Source of the DNA: SFDP01 sp051653625
GTDB taxonomy: Bacteria; Bacillota; Clostridia; Lachnospirales; Lachnospiraceae
Assembly (NCBI GenBank): GCA_051653625.1
Contig: JBOFWM010000006.1
Span: forward strand, 1 to 9,832
Reading direction: 5' to 3'
DNA: 9,832 nt
The notes beneath the pieces are model-generated. The model saw nothing but the letters and a program-made list of their open reading frames with translations, was not told the DNA's origin and searched no databases. A program made the position numbers and the translations under genes. Each line of letters starts with the position of its first letter. Positions within the stretch are counted from its first letter, which is position 1. Positions 1 through 7,682 of this stretch are shown one piece after another.

Positions 1-54
1 TTTTCCTATTTTATTTATTTCTTTATTCTGATTATTTGATAAATAACCATATAA

Positions 55-76
55 AAATTACACTTTTTTGTAATTT
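55..76. repeat. AT-rich inverted repeat upstream of pilD
   Basis: An 8-bp perfect inverted repeat, AAATTACA (55-62) and TGTAATTT (69-76), is separated by a 6-nt CTTTTT loop. It lies about 60 bp before the pilD start. On the minus strand the second arm is followed by more Ts, so it could be a weak terminator for convergent transcription; it could also be an operator for pilD. The stem has only two G:C-type pairs (AT-rich), so it may have no function. The rest of 1-135 is AT-rich and I see no gene in it. Confidence 0.3.
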
Positions 77-101
77 CTATATTTCTCTTTTGGGTTCCAT
101 A

Positions 102-110
102 TGATATGAT
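102..110 (+). promoter_or_regulatory. Candidate extended -10 promoter of pilD
   Basis: TGATATGAT reads as an extended -10 element: TG, one base, then TATGAT (105-110), one mismatch from TATAAT. No convincing -35 lies 16-18 bp upstream, which is acceptable for extended -10 promoters. Transcription would begin near 117, leaving a leader of about 19 nt that holds the GAGGT ribosome binding site (123-127), 8 nt from the ATG at 136. This is inferred from motif matching alone. Confidence 0.4.
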
Positions 111-135
111 TTAGAAAAAAACGAGGTATCATATT

Positions 136-888
136 ATGGATTATTTTTATTACTCTTATCTTTTTATTCTAGGCAGTGTTATTGGAAGTTTTTTAAATGT
201 CTGCATCTTACGAACTCCCAAAAAGGAATCCTTTGTTACAGGACGTTCTATTTGTCCTAGCTGCAATAACACACTCAAATGGTACCATCTAATTCCCATT
301 TTCAGCTTTTTCGCTCAACGTGGCCAATGTGCTTTTTGCAAAGAAAAAATTTCTTGGCAATATCCTTTTGTGGAAGCATTAACTGGTTTTCTTTTTTTAG
401 GTGCATCTGTCCGATTTGGCTTTACACCATATTGCATTTTAATGTGTATCTTTATCAGTGTTTTAATTGTTCTATCTGGTATTGATATTCTCACTTTAAC
501 CATACCTAATCCATTATGCTTTGTCATTTTCCTATTGGGAGTTGTAACTATACTACTTGACCCTTCACACTTTATAAGTGGTCTAATCGGATTTTTTCTA
601 ATTAGCGTCCCAATGTTTTTAATTGCACTCTTACTTGGAGGTTTTGGTGGTGGTGATATCAAACTTTGTGCCGCATGTGGATTCTTCCTTGGCTGGCAAT
701 CTATACTTATTGGATTTTTTATTGCTTGCATACTTGCTGCAATTTATAGTGTCTATCTTTTGGCTAAGAAAAAAGCAACTGGAAAATCTAGTATCTGCTT
801 TGGTCCATTTTTATCTGCTGGTTTTTTGAGCTCCGCATTCTTTGGAACCTCCATGTTAACATGGTATCTTAACTTATTTTCTCTCTAG
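136..888 (+). CDS. pilD: Prepilin peptidase / N-methyltransferase (type IV leader peptidase)
   Basis: This is an integral membrane aspartic protease that cleaves the leader of type IV prepilins after the conserved Gly and, in bifunctional members, methylates the new N-terminus. At 250 aa it is of usual length. The N-terminal region has GSFLNVCILR (about 17-26) and two Cys pairs, C40/C43 and C65/C68, the zinc-binding signature of the bifunctional A24A class. The catalytic aspartates are D117 in SGIDILTLTIPNP and D174 in the GxGD motif (GGGDIKL, 171-177). A late FGPFL motif is also typical. Several hydrophobic segments follow residue 80. The ATG at 136 has a GAGGT site 8 nt upstream. The gene is divergent in strand from the pilus operon and converges on pilT with an 8-bp gap; its substrates include the three pseudopilins at 7157-8442. 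Confidence 0.95.
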   Translation: MDYFYYSYLFILGSVIGSFLNVCILRTPKKESFVTGRSICPSCNNTLKWYHLIPIFSFFAQRGQCAFCKEKISWQYPFVEALTGFLFLGASVRFGFTPYCILMCIFISVLIVLSGIDILTLTIPNPLCFVIFLLGVVTILLDPSHFISGLIGFFLISVPMFLIALLLGGFGGGDIKLCAACGFFLGWQSILIGFFIACILAAIYSVYLLAKKKATGKSSICFGPFLSAGFLSSAFFGTSMLTWYLNLFSL

Positions 889-896
889 ACAAATAA

Positions 897-1964
897 TTAA
901 TACAATCGTTGCATCAGCATCCCTTTATCCACACCATAGTCAATTGCTGTATTTGGTGAAATCACTTTTCTTTGCACTAAATCCAGCAAATGGCTATCCA
1001 TTGATTGCATTCCTAATTTTCCACTTGTTTGAAGAACCGATGCAATCTGATGACATTTATTTTCTCTTATCATATTTGCTACAGCATCTGTAACAAGCAA
1101 TACCTCAAGAGCTGCCACACGTCCTACACCATTTGCAGTTGGAACTAATTGTTGTGATATAACACCTTTTAATACAGATGCCAATTGTACTCTAATTTGT
1201 TGTTGTTGATGTGGTGGAAAAACATCAATGATACGATCAATGGTAGCTGCTGCACCTGTTGTATGCAATGTTGAAAATACAAGATGCCCCGTTTCTGCTG
1301 CCGTAACAGCTGCTGAAATAGTTTCTAAATCACGCATCTCTCCCACTAAAATAATATCGGGATCTTCTCGAAGTGCACTTCTTAAAGAATCTGCAAAATC
1401 AAGGGTATCAATACCAACTTCTCTTTGATTTACCATACAATTTTTATTTTCATGTAAATACTCAACTGGATCTTCTACCGTTATAATATGTTCTTGGCGA
1501 TTTCTATTGATATGATCAATACATGCTGCTAACGTTGTTGACTTACCACTTCCCGTAGGCCCTGTTACTAATACAAGCCCTCTTTTTAACATTGCTAAAT
1601 CTTGAAAGATTTTTGGATGACCTAATTCATCTAATGTTGGAATGTGATCATTTAGTAAACGAATTGCAATTGCTATGTGTTTTTGTTGGTGGTAAATATT
1701 CACCCTGTTTCTAGAACCATCCATTGCCACAAAACAAAGGTCTAGATCTATTAACGGATTCTTTTTCTCTTCTTCCTTAACATCGCTTTTTTCTACGATT
1801 TCTTCTGCTAACTCGTTTAGCATGTTATCCGTTAATACTTCCATATTCTCTAATGCAATTAATTTCCCTCTGTTACGAACCATTGGTGGCATTCCATAAG
1901 TAAAATGAAGATCGGAACAACCTTGTTCTCTTCCTATTTGGATAATACTATCTATTATACTCAT
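897..1964 (-). CDS. pilT: PilT-type twitching motility / pilus retraction ATPase
   Basis: PilT is a cytoplasmic hexameric ATPase that depolymerises type IV pili. Numbering from the upstream TTG at 2009, the motifs are: an N-terminal PAS-like region with CSDLHF (31-36), Walker A GPTGSGKST (150-158), Asp box TVEDPVEY (177-184), Walker B DPDIILVGEMRD (216-227) and His box TGHLVFSTLHT (240-250). A GRVAALEVLL...MIREN segment (296-317) corresponds to the PilT C-terminal AIRNLIRE region. The reading frame is open to a TTG at 2009, overlapping the end of pilB, but the ATG at 1964 is the better start. It has AAAGGGG (1976-1970) 5 nt upstream and gives a 355-aa protein beginning MSIIDSII, as expected for PilT. 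pilT is the last gene of the operon, 34 nt after pilB. The stop at 897-899 lies 8 bp from the end of convergent pilD. Confidence 0.96.
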   Translation of the reverse strand: MSIIDSIIQIGREQGCSDLHFTYGMPPMVRNRGKLIALENMEVLTDNMLNELAEEIVEKSDVKEEEKKNPLIDLDLCFVAMDGSRNRVNIYHQQKHIAIAIRLLNDHIPTLDELGHPKIFQDLAMLKRGLVLVTGPTGSGKSTTLAACIDHINRNRQEHIITVEDPVEYLHENKNCMVNQREVGIDTLDFADSLRSALREDPDIILVGEMRDLETISAAVTAAETGHLVFSTLHTTGAAATIDRIIDVFPPHQQQQIRVQLASVLKGVISQQLVPTANGVGRVAALEVLLVTDAVANMIRENKCHQIASVLQTSGKLGMQSMDSHLLDLVQRKVISPNTAIDYGVDKGMLMQRLY

Positions 1965-1969
1965 ACTAG

Positions 1970-1976
1970 CCCCTTT
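1970..1976 (-). promoter_or_regulatory. Ribosome binding site fixing the pilT start
   Basis: AAAGGGG on the minus strand lies 5 nt before the ATG at 1964. It favours this start over the in-frame TTG at 2009, which has no purine-rich site at a suitable distance. Confidence 0.65.
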
Positions 1977-1998
1977 CTCATCTATGCTTCCTACTTTA

Positions 1999-3711
1999 CT
2001 AGTCTGCAAAATTCGTTGCTTTTACCATTTGATTAATTGTTGTTTTTCCTTCTCTTACTAAATTCATAATATTTTCTTTCATATCAACTAATCCATTTTT
2101 CACTGCAACTTCTTTTATTCTTTGTGCAGAAGCTTTCTCCATAATCAAATGTCTTATTTCTTCATTGATTACAATTATTTCATGAATCGCTGTTCTGCCT
2201 TTGTAGCCAGTATGATTACAATGTTTACATCCTTTTCCATGATAAAATGTATTTGGCCCTGGTTCACTACACCCAGCCTCCCAATACAGTAATTCTTCTT
2301 TCGTTGGAGTATATTCTTCCTTACAATGTTTACAAATCACTTTTATCAGACGTTGTGATACGACTCCAATTACTGCAGACGCAACCATGTATGGTTCTAC
2401 ACCCATATCTACCATTCTCATAAATGCAGATGCTGCATCATTCGTATGAACACTTGTTAAAACAAGGTGACCTGTAATCGCTGCACGAGTGGCAATTGAA
2501 GCTGTTTCTTGATCTCTAACCTCTCCAACCATGATTATATCTGGATCTTGACGCATAATAGAACGAAGTCCTGCTGCAAATGTTAAGCCTGCTTTTGGAT
2601 TTACAGGAACTTGCGTTACATTCCCTAAATATTTTTCTACTGGATCTTCTACCGTTACCACATTCACTTCAGGTTTTGCCACTTCATGAAGTGCGGAATA
2701 GAGAGTCGTTGTTTTTCCGCTTCCTGTAGGCCCAGTTACTAGAATAATTCCATTTGAATGTGTAATTAATTTTTCAAATAATTTACAGTTTTCAGGATTC
2801 ATTCCTAATTCACTTATTTTTACAATATTAATTGTATTGTCACCTAACACACGAATTACTACCTTTTCTCCAAATGCAGACGGTAAGGTAGAAATACGAA
2901 AGTTCATAATCTTGTTTCCAATAGTCAAACTAAAACGCCCATCTTGCGGAACACGTTTTTCAGCAATGTCTAATTCACTCATGATTTTTAATCTTGTAAT
3001 CAGAGGAATTAATACATTATTATTTAAAATCATAACTTCCACTAAATCACTATCTATTCTGTATCGAATGTTTACATTTTCTTTTCTTGGTTCAATATGA
3101 ATATCAGATGCTCTCATACTTACTGCCTGATTTACAATGGTATTTACCAGCTTCACTACTGGCGAACTATCTACACGATCCATCATTTGTTGGAATGATT
3201 CCGATGTTTCTTCTTCCTCTACATTTAATGTACTGTATTCTTTTTGTGCATCATGAATTGTAGAAAAAACATTTTGATTTGCATAATTTCGACCGATTGC
3301 TTCTTCAATGTATTGTTTTTCAGAAAGAACAGATATTACTTTTTTACCAGTTGATGCTTCTAATTCTCCAAATCCATAATAATTAAGTGGATTATCTGTC
3401 GCTACAATAATGGAATCTTTTTCTACTGCTAAAGGTACAATATTCAATCGTTCTGCTATCTCACGCGGAACAATTGCAATTGCTTCTATTCTAGATTTCA
3501 ATTGTTCTGGTGGTATGATTTGTACATTTAAACGTTTTGACAACGCATTAATTTTATTTTTTTCTGTTAGAAATCCTAATTCTATTAAGGCATCTCCAAT
3601 CATTTTTTTCTCTAAACTATTTCTTTGATACTCTAATGCTTGATTCAATTGTTCTTCCGTAATATATCCAGTTTCAATTAGAACCTCTCCTAATTTCAGA
3701 TTTTTTTGCAA
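1999..3711 (-). CDS. pilB: PilB/GspE-family pilus extension ATPase
   Basis: PilB is a cytoplasmic ATPase that powers pilin polymerisation. At 570 aa it is full length. An N-terminal MshEN-type domain (about 1-140) opens KLGEVLIETGYITEEQL, followed by a second, weaker copy near 37-60. The core has ASDIHIEP (201-208), Walker A GPTGSGKT (327-334), Asp box TVEDPVEK (353-360), Walker B DPDIIMVGE (389-397) and His box TGHLVLTSVHT (413-423). Two CxxC pairs, C460/C463 and C495/C498, form the tetracysteine zinc site found in PilB/GspE and absent from PilT, so this is the extension motor. The start is a TTG at 3711, with a perfect AGGAGG (3726-3721) and 9-nt spacing. It follows the pilO-like gene by 24 nt and precedes pilT. 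The first MshEN motif resembles the cyclic di-GMP binding consensus; that ligand is inference. Confidence 0.97.
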   Translation of the reverse strand: MQKNLKLGEVLIETGYITEEQLNQALEYQRNSLEKKMIGDALIELGFLTEKNKINALSKRLNVQIIPPEQLKSRIEAIAIVPREIAERLNIVPLAVEKDSIIVATDNPLNYYGFGELEASTGKKVISVLSEKQYIEEAIGRNYANQNVFSTIHDAQKEYSTLNVEEEETSESFQQMMDRVDSSPVVKLVNTIVNQAVSMRASDIHIEPRKENVNIRYRIDSDLVEVMILNNNVLIPLITRLKIMSELDIAEKRVPQDGRFSLTIGNKIMNFRISTLPSAFGEKVVIRVLGDNTINIVKISELGMNPENCKLFEKLITHSNGIILVTGPTGSGKTTTLYSALHEVAKPEVNVVTVEDPVEKYLGNVTQVPVNPKAGLTFAAGLRSIMRQDPDIIMVGEVRDQETASIATRAAITGHLVLTSVHTNDAASAFMRMVDMGVEPYMVASAVIGVVSQRLIKVICKHCKEEYTPTKEELLYWEAGCSEPGPNTFYHGKGCKHCNHTGYKGRTAIHEIIVINEEIRHLIMEKASAQRIKEVAVKNGLVDMKENIMNLVREGKTTINQMVKATNFAD

Positions 3712-3720
3712 GATATTTTT

Positions 3721-3726
3721 CCTCCT
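3721..3726 (-). promoter_or_regulatory. Consensus Shine-Dalgarno for the TTG start of pilB
   Basis: A perfect AGGAGG lies 9 nt before the TTG at 3711. No in-frame ATG lies nearby, so this site decides the start. It sits in the 24-nt gap after the pilO-like stop codon. Confidence 0.8.
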
Positions 3727-3735
3727 TTCGTCTTT

Positions 3736-4344
3736 CTATTGTAATATTGCTTCTAAATTTTCTATCACTACATCAATTCCATAAATGTAAATACTTAAAA
3801 TGGCATCTTTTTCATATCTCCCTGTTGCATCGGATCTATTATTCGTAATAGAAATCATTTCAACTAAAAGGCATGGACTTGTATTATTCAATTCCTCTAT
3901 AAAGGATAATATCTTTTGATATTGACCTGATACATTGATGTTCACAGTACTTCTTACTAATACCTTTAATTCTTGTTCTTCTAAACGTTCAAAATCATAT
4001 GTTGCATCTTGGTATTCTGTAATGTTTAACATACTTACATTTAACTCATATTTTTTTAATAAATCATTGATAATTTTATCAATTGTATAGCTATTTAATG
4101 CGCTATAAAAGAAATTATAATTTTTCTTTGCTTCTTCTACTTCTTCTGCATATTGTTGATCTACGCTAACATCTTTCAATAATAAGGCTTTTTGTTTGTG
4201 CTCTAGAACAAGTTCCTCATTTCGCACTTTCAGTGTTTCCCTTGTCTGCATTTCTGGTAATACTATCCCTACAAATATTAGAACAAAAAGCGCAATGCTT
4301 CCAACTACTTGAAGTATTCTTTTTTCATTTTTTGTAATTGTCAT
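3736..4344 (-). CDS. pilO: PilO-like inner-membrane pilus assembly protein
   Basis: This is a bitopic membrane protein of about 202 aa whose architecture matches PilO: a short basic cytoplasmic tail (TKNEKRILQ), one membrane segment (about 15 residues ending in FVGIVLP), a charged, probably coiled-coil stretch, and a C-terminal alpha/beta domain. PilO pairs with PilN to align the motor and platform. Sequence identity to PilO is weak, so the call rests on topology and position between the PilMN fusion and pilB. The frame is open upstream to a GTG at 4371, but that codon has no Shine-Dalgarno site and lies inside a small hairpin (4359-4373). The ATG at 4344 has GGGGA about 5 nt upstream and gives a conventional N-terminus, so I prefer it. 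In-frame ATGs at 4350 and 4356 are less well placed. Confidence 0.75.
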   Translation of the reverse strand: MTITKNEKRILQVVGSIALFVLIFVGIVLPEMQTRETLKVRNEELVLEHKQKALLLKDVSVDQQYAEEVEEAKKNYNFFYSALNSYTIDKIINDLLKKYELNVSMLNITEYQDATYDFERLEEQELKVLVRSTVNINVSGQYQKILSFIEELNNTSPCLLVEMISITNNRSDATGRYEKDAILSIYIYGIDVVIENLEAILQ

Positions 4345-4358
4345 CTTCATCCCCATCT

Positions 4359-4373
4359 GCGTGTAAGTCACGC
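4359..4373. repeat. GC-rich small hairpin before pilO-like start
   Basis: GCGTG and CACGC form a perfect 5-bp stem with a 5-nt loop, in an otherwise very AT-rich spacer between the PilMN fusion and the pilO-like gene. In the transcript it would sit just before the GGGGA site of the ATG at 4344. It may tune translation or mark a processing point, or it may be chance. Confidence 0.3.
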
Positions 4374-4418
4374 TTCTAAATCAATCTTTCCTTATATTTT
4401 CACATTGTAATACGCAAC

Positions 4419-5933
4419 TTATCTCTTACATTCTAATTGAAATGAATAACGCGTAACTCCATCTATTTCTTGTGTTGTAGTAAATCCTGTATATTTTACC
4501 TCTTCAAATATCCCTGCATTTGTTAATATTCTTGCCAAATCAGCTGGTCCATCTTGATCATCTGCTAAACATTGTAAAACAATATTTCCATTAAAGGTAT
4601 AAGAACTTATGGACATTGTACTTGGAAGTAACCTATCGATCTTTGAAAATTCCGATGCCTCAAATCTTACATTTTGTTGCATGATTTCGATACACATCCT
4701 ACTATTATTATTGTACTCAATTAATGTATTTATTTCTTCTTGTAATGCTTTTTTTCTTTGATACTCTTCTTCAATTTCTATTGCAGCAATTTCTTTTTCT
4801 AATGCCTTGTTTTCCCTTTCAATGTTATTATTTGCTACACCAATAAAAGCATAGGAAATTGTTAAAATCAAAATAGCTGCTACACCCGTTAATAAGATGG
4901 CATATTCTTTTATTGTTGATTCAAGTTTAGAACCTGACAAATAGAAGAAAGAGACTTCTCTTTTTATCCCCTCCATTATGCCACACTTTGCTCCAATTCC
5001 ATTATATCTTAAACTATCATTTTTTATGCCACTTGACAGTTTTACTTTCTCTTTTGGTAATTCACATAGAAAAGATGGTATTCCACATCGTTCTTCAACA
5101 CGTTCAATAAATCCTTCTTCTTTTGCAAGAGGTCCATATATTAAAATACGTTCTACTTCGCTATCCACGCTTGTTTGTGAACGAAACTGTACTAATTTTG
5201 ATACACTTTCTCCTATTCCATCTACAACACGTCCTATTCCATCTTTCGAAGTTTGAATCGCTGGTATACTTGATAAAATAAAAATATTTTCTGTCGCAAT
5301 ATTTGATTCATTCATATCAAGACTTCTATGTATTTCTTTGATGCCTTCTCCTACTAATAATAGATTTATCCCATCTTCTTCTGCACTAATTAAAATAGTA
5401 AGTCCTGACTTCTTTTTCAACTTCAACAGTTCAGACATTCGTTCCATACTATGACTAACTGGAACAATGGCTTCTAATATAAGACCTGCACGAGCTAATG
5501 TTGTCTCATAAATTTTGATTAAGTCTTCATGTAAAAGATATACGGTATACGTCAACATATTTTCTATATCTTCTTGATAACGTGATAATACAAAATCAAA
5601 AACAAACCCTTTTTCGAAATTATCGGAACGTTTTAATTCCATTTCAATTAATCCTCTTGTTTGTTTGTGATTTCCCTTAGGCACTGTAATTTCATTTTTT
5701 ATAATGTCCATTTCATTTACACACAACGTAGCAATCTTTGTTCTAATCTGATGTTCTTTCAATAGTTGTTTGATTTGTTGTACAACTGCACTCATATTGA
5801 CGATAATACCCTTTTCTAGTACTCCTTGTGGCATATTCGCACTCACTTTTTTATTTATAATCATTTTTCCTTTTTTCAACTTATACTCCATAATTTCAAT
5901 ATTATGGTTCGTTAATTCGATCATTAATTCCAT
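4419..5933 (-). CDS. pilMN: PilM-PilN-like fusion, pilus inner-membrane alignment protein
   Basis: This 504-aa protein appears to join two T4P components. Residues 1 to about 330 are a soluble PilM-like (actin-like fold) region. Residues about 344-365 (YAILLTGVAAILILTISYAF) form a membrane segment. A charged coiled coil (about 367-408) and a C-terminal domain (about 420-504, LLPSTMSISSYTF and later strands) follow, matching PilN. In canonical systems PilM binds the cytoplasmic N-terminal peptide of PilN; here they would be one chain, as in GspL. The nucleotide-binding loops of PilM are not evident: the expected DIGSSS-type loop reads IELTNHNIE (5-13), and the second loop region reads LISAEEDG (181-188), so ATP binding is doubtful. 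The ATG at 5933 has AGGAG about 6 nt upstream, overlapping the pilC stop. Domain assignment is by architecture, position and faint similarity; it could also be labelled GspL-like. Confidence 0.75.
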   Translation of the reverse strand: MELMIELTNHNIEIMEYKLKKGKMIINKKVSANMPQGVLEKGIIVNMSAVVQQIKQLLKEHQIRTKIATLCVNEMDIIKNEITVPKGNHKQTRGLIEMELKRSDNFEKGFVFDFVLSRYQEDIENMLTYTVYLLHEDLIKIYETTLARAGLILEAIVPVSHSMERMSELLKLKKKSGLTILISAEEDGINLLLVGEGIKEIHRSLDMNESNIATENIFILSSIPAIQTSKDGIGRVVDGIGESVSKLVQFRSQTSVDSEVERILIYGPLAKEEGFIERVEERCGIPSFLCELPKEKVKLSSGIKNDSLRYNGIGAKCGIMEGIKREVSFFYLSGSKLESTIKEYAILLTGVAAILILTISYAFIGVANNNIERENKALEKEIAAIEIEEEYQRKKALQEEINTLIEYNNNSRMCIEIMQQNVRFEASEFSKIDRLLPSTMSISSYTFNGNIVLQCLADDQDGPADLARILTNAGIFEEVKYTGFTTTQEIDGVTRYSFQLECKR

Positions 5934-5942
5934 ATTTTTCTC

Positions 5943-7139
5943 CTAATACATTTGATACATTGAATAAATTGGCAACAAGACACTAACTACTACTGCACCT
6001 ACAATTCCAGCAACGATAATTAAAATCGCAGGTTCTATAATTGACATCATTTTTTGAATGGCATGCTCTGATTCTGTTTCAAGATACTCTGCTAGCTTTA
6101 AAAACATGGTTTCTAAATTTCCAGACTCTTCTCCAACATGAACCATTGCCCAAAACATTTTATCAAATATTTTTTCACTCTCCATAGCCGCTGATAAATC
6201 AACACCTTTTTCAACTGTTTCTCGAACAACTTCTAACTTACGTGAAACATAAATATTCGTAATGGTTTCACCGCCGATTTCAAGCGAACGAATAATGGTA
6301 ATTCCACTTGCGTATAAAATATTCATTGCGTTAGCAAAATGCGCCATAATTATTTTTTCCATTAACTTACCAATAACAGGCATTTTCAAAAGAAATCGAT
6401 CAAGCGCATATGCAACTCGATCATTTTTTGCAATCATTTTAATAAAAAAGATGATCGCTAAAAGTACAAGCAATAATATGTACCAATAATTCGTCAATAC
6501 CTTACTAATTGCCATAAAAACTTTTGTTATTAATGGCAATTCTTGCCCTTCTAACATGGTGAAAAATTGTGGCATTACAAATGTAAATAATACAAGAACA
6601 ACAGCAACTGTAACGATAATTAAAATGATAGGATAGATCAGTGCATTTTGCACTTTCTCTTTCATATTTGCTTCTTTTTCATAATAAAGTGCCATTTTTT
6701 CCATTACTAAATCTATGGTTCCACTTGACTCACCTGCAAGTATCATGGACTTTAATAATGGCGGAAAAATTTTTCCTTGTTTTTTCATGGAATCATACAA
6801 ACTATCGCCTTTTTCAATCCCTTCAATCATGCGCATATAACACGATTTGTATCGATTCTTTTCTGCACGATCATAAAGCAATTGGAGAATCATCATCAAG
6901 TTCATACCAGAAGCAAGTAAAACAGCAAATTCACGACAAAAGACACTAAGATCTTTTAGACTCATTTTAAAGTATTCCTCTTTTTCTTGTCTTCCCTCTA
7001 AATTTTTCACTTCTACAGAAAAGCCATGAAGTTTTTGTTCTTCTAAATATCGGTAAAATTCTGCATCTGTTTCTTTTTCAATGGTACCTTTAATTATAGT
7101 TCCCTTATTATCCTTCGCCTTATATTTATATAGATTCAT
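5943..7139 (-). CDS. pilC: PilC/GspF-family pilus platform protein
   Basis: PilC is the polytopic inner-membrane platform on which PilB and PilT act. At 398 aa it is of usual length, and opens with the typical MNLYKYKAKDNKGTIIKGTI. Two repeated T2SF domains follow. The first (about 64-190) has FCREFAVLLASGM and GESSG (136-140); the second (about 267-390) has FANAMNILYASGI and the matching GEESGNL (336-342). Membrane segments lie near 170-190, 216-236 and 370-391. The ATG at 7139 has a GGAG site about 8 nt upstream. The stop codon TAG at 5945-5943 forms part of the ribosome binding site of the downstream PilMN fusion, indicating co-transcription and coupled translation. The pseudopilin gene upstream ends 17 nt away. 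Confidence 0.96.
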   Translation of the reverse strand: MNLYKYKAKDNKGTIIKGTIEKETDAEFYRYLEEQKLHGFSVEVKNLEGRQEKEEYFKMSLKDLSVFCREFAVLLASGMNLMMILQLLYDRAEKNRYKSCYMRMIEGIEKGDSLYDSMKKQGKIFPPLLKSMILAGESSGTIDLVMEKMALYYEKEANMKEKVQNALIYPIILIIVTVAVVLVLFTFVMPQFFTMLEGQELPLITKVFMAISKVLTNYWYILLLVLLAIIFFIKMIAKNDRVAYALDRFLLKMPVIGKLMEKIIMAHFANAMNILYASGITIIRSLEIGGETITNIYVSRKLEVVRETVEKGVDLSAAMESEKIFDKMFWAMVHVGEESGNLETMFLKLAEYLETESEHAIQKMMSIIEPAILIIVAGIVGAVVVSVLLPIYSMYQMY

Positions 7140-7156
7140 TATTCTTCTCCAACTTT

Positions 7157-7663
7157 CTAATTATTTTTCCCTACCAACATGACCGTTCGTTCTTTTATTA
7201 AAACTGTTTCTGTATCTCTTGTAACTTTTACAGTGATACTACAATATGTTTTATTTTCATCCATTTGAAATGATACTTCTATATCATTGCGAATGAAAAA
7301 CTTATCATCATAAACCAAACCATCAATTTTATTGGTTGTATTTTCTATTGGAATTGTGAATTTCCCTGCTTTATTTTTCCCTATTATTCTTTGTGTTTTA
7401 TCAGCTGCATTTGGCTCTATAATCTCAACATCGTCTGCAAATAGTAGTTGTTGCTCTACAATATTTACTACACTATTTGCAATCTGCCTTGCATAATTGA
7501 TATTAATCGCAGATTCATACGATTTATACCATGACGGAACGATAAGTGCCACTGTGGAAAAAAATATACTAATAATTGCAACGGCTAATATCATCTCTAA
7601 GAGAGTAAATCCTTTTTGAGAAAAATATATTTTTTTTATTTTGTTGTATAGATTTAATCTCAT
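7157..7663 (-). CDS. Type IV minor pilin / pseudopilin (168 aa)
   Basis: This protein has a class III signal sequence: an 18-residue basic leader ending QKG, then FTLLEMILAVAII, giving cleavage between G18 and F19 with Phe at +1 and the conserved Glu at +5 (E23). The hydrophobic helix spans about 19-40 and is followed by a globular domain of about 125 residues. PilD would process it and it would enter the pilus or its priming complex. Its size and place among other pseudopilins suggest a minor pilin (PilW/GspJ-like) rather than the major pilin, but the globular domain matches nothing I recognise specifically. The ATG at 7663 has AAGGA about 6 nt upstream. It follows the small pseudopilin by 19 nt and precedes pilC. 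Confidence 0.87.
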   Translation of the reverse strand: MRLNLYNKIKKIYFSQKGFTLLEMILAVAIISIFFSTVALIVPSWYKSYESAININYARQIANSVVNIVEQQLLFADDVEIIEPNAADKTQRIIGKNKAGKFTIPIENTTNKIDGLVYDDKFFIRNDIEVSFQMDENKTYCSITVKVTRDTETVLIKERTVMLVGKNN

Positions 7664-7682
7664 ACGATTCCTTTCTCTTTCT

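Noticed and set aside
315..731. 138-aa minus-strand open frame inside pilD
   Set aside because: It is a shadow of pilD, which has both catalytic aspartates and the Cys pairs in the other frame; the shadow is basic, low in complexity and has no recognisable motif.
1965..2009. TTG at 2009 as the pilT start
   Set aside because: It overlaps the pilB end, has no suitable ribosome binding site and adds 15 residues not typical of PilT; the ATG at 1964 has AAAGGGG at the right spacing.
6641..6949. 102-aa plus-strand open frame opposite pilC
   Set aside because: pilC is complete and motif-rich here; the opposite frame has no ribosome binding site or domain that I can see.
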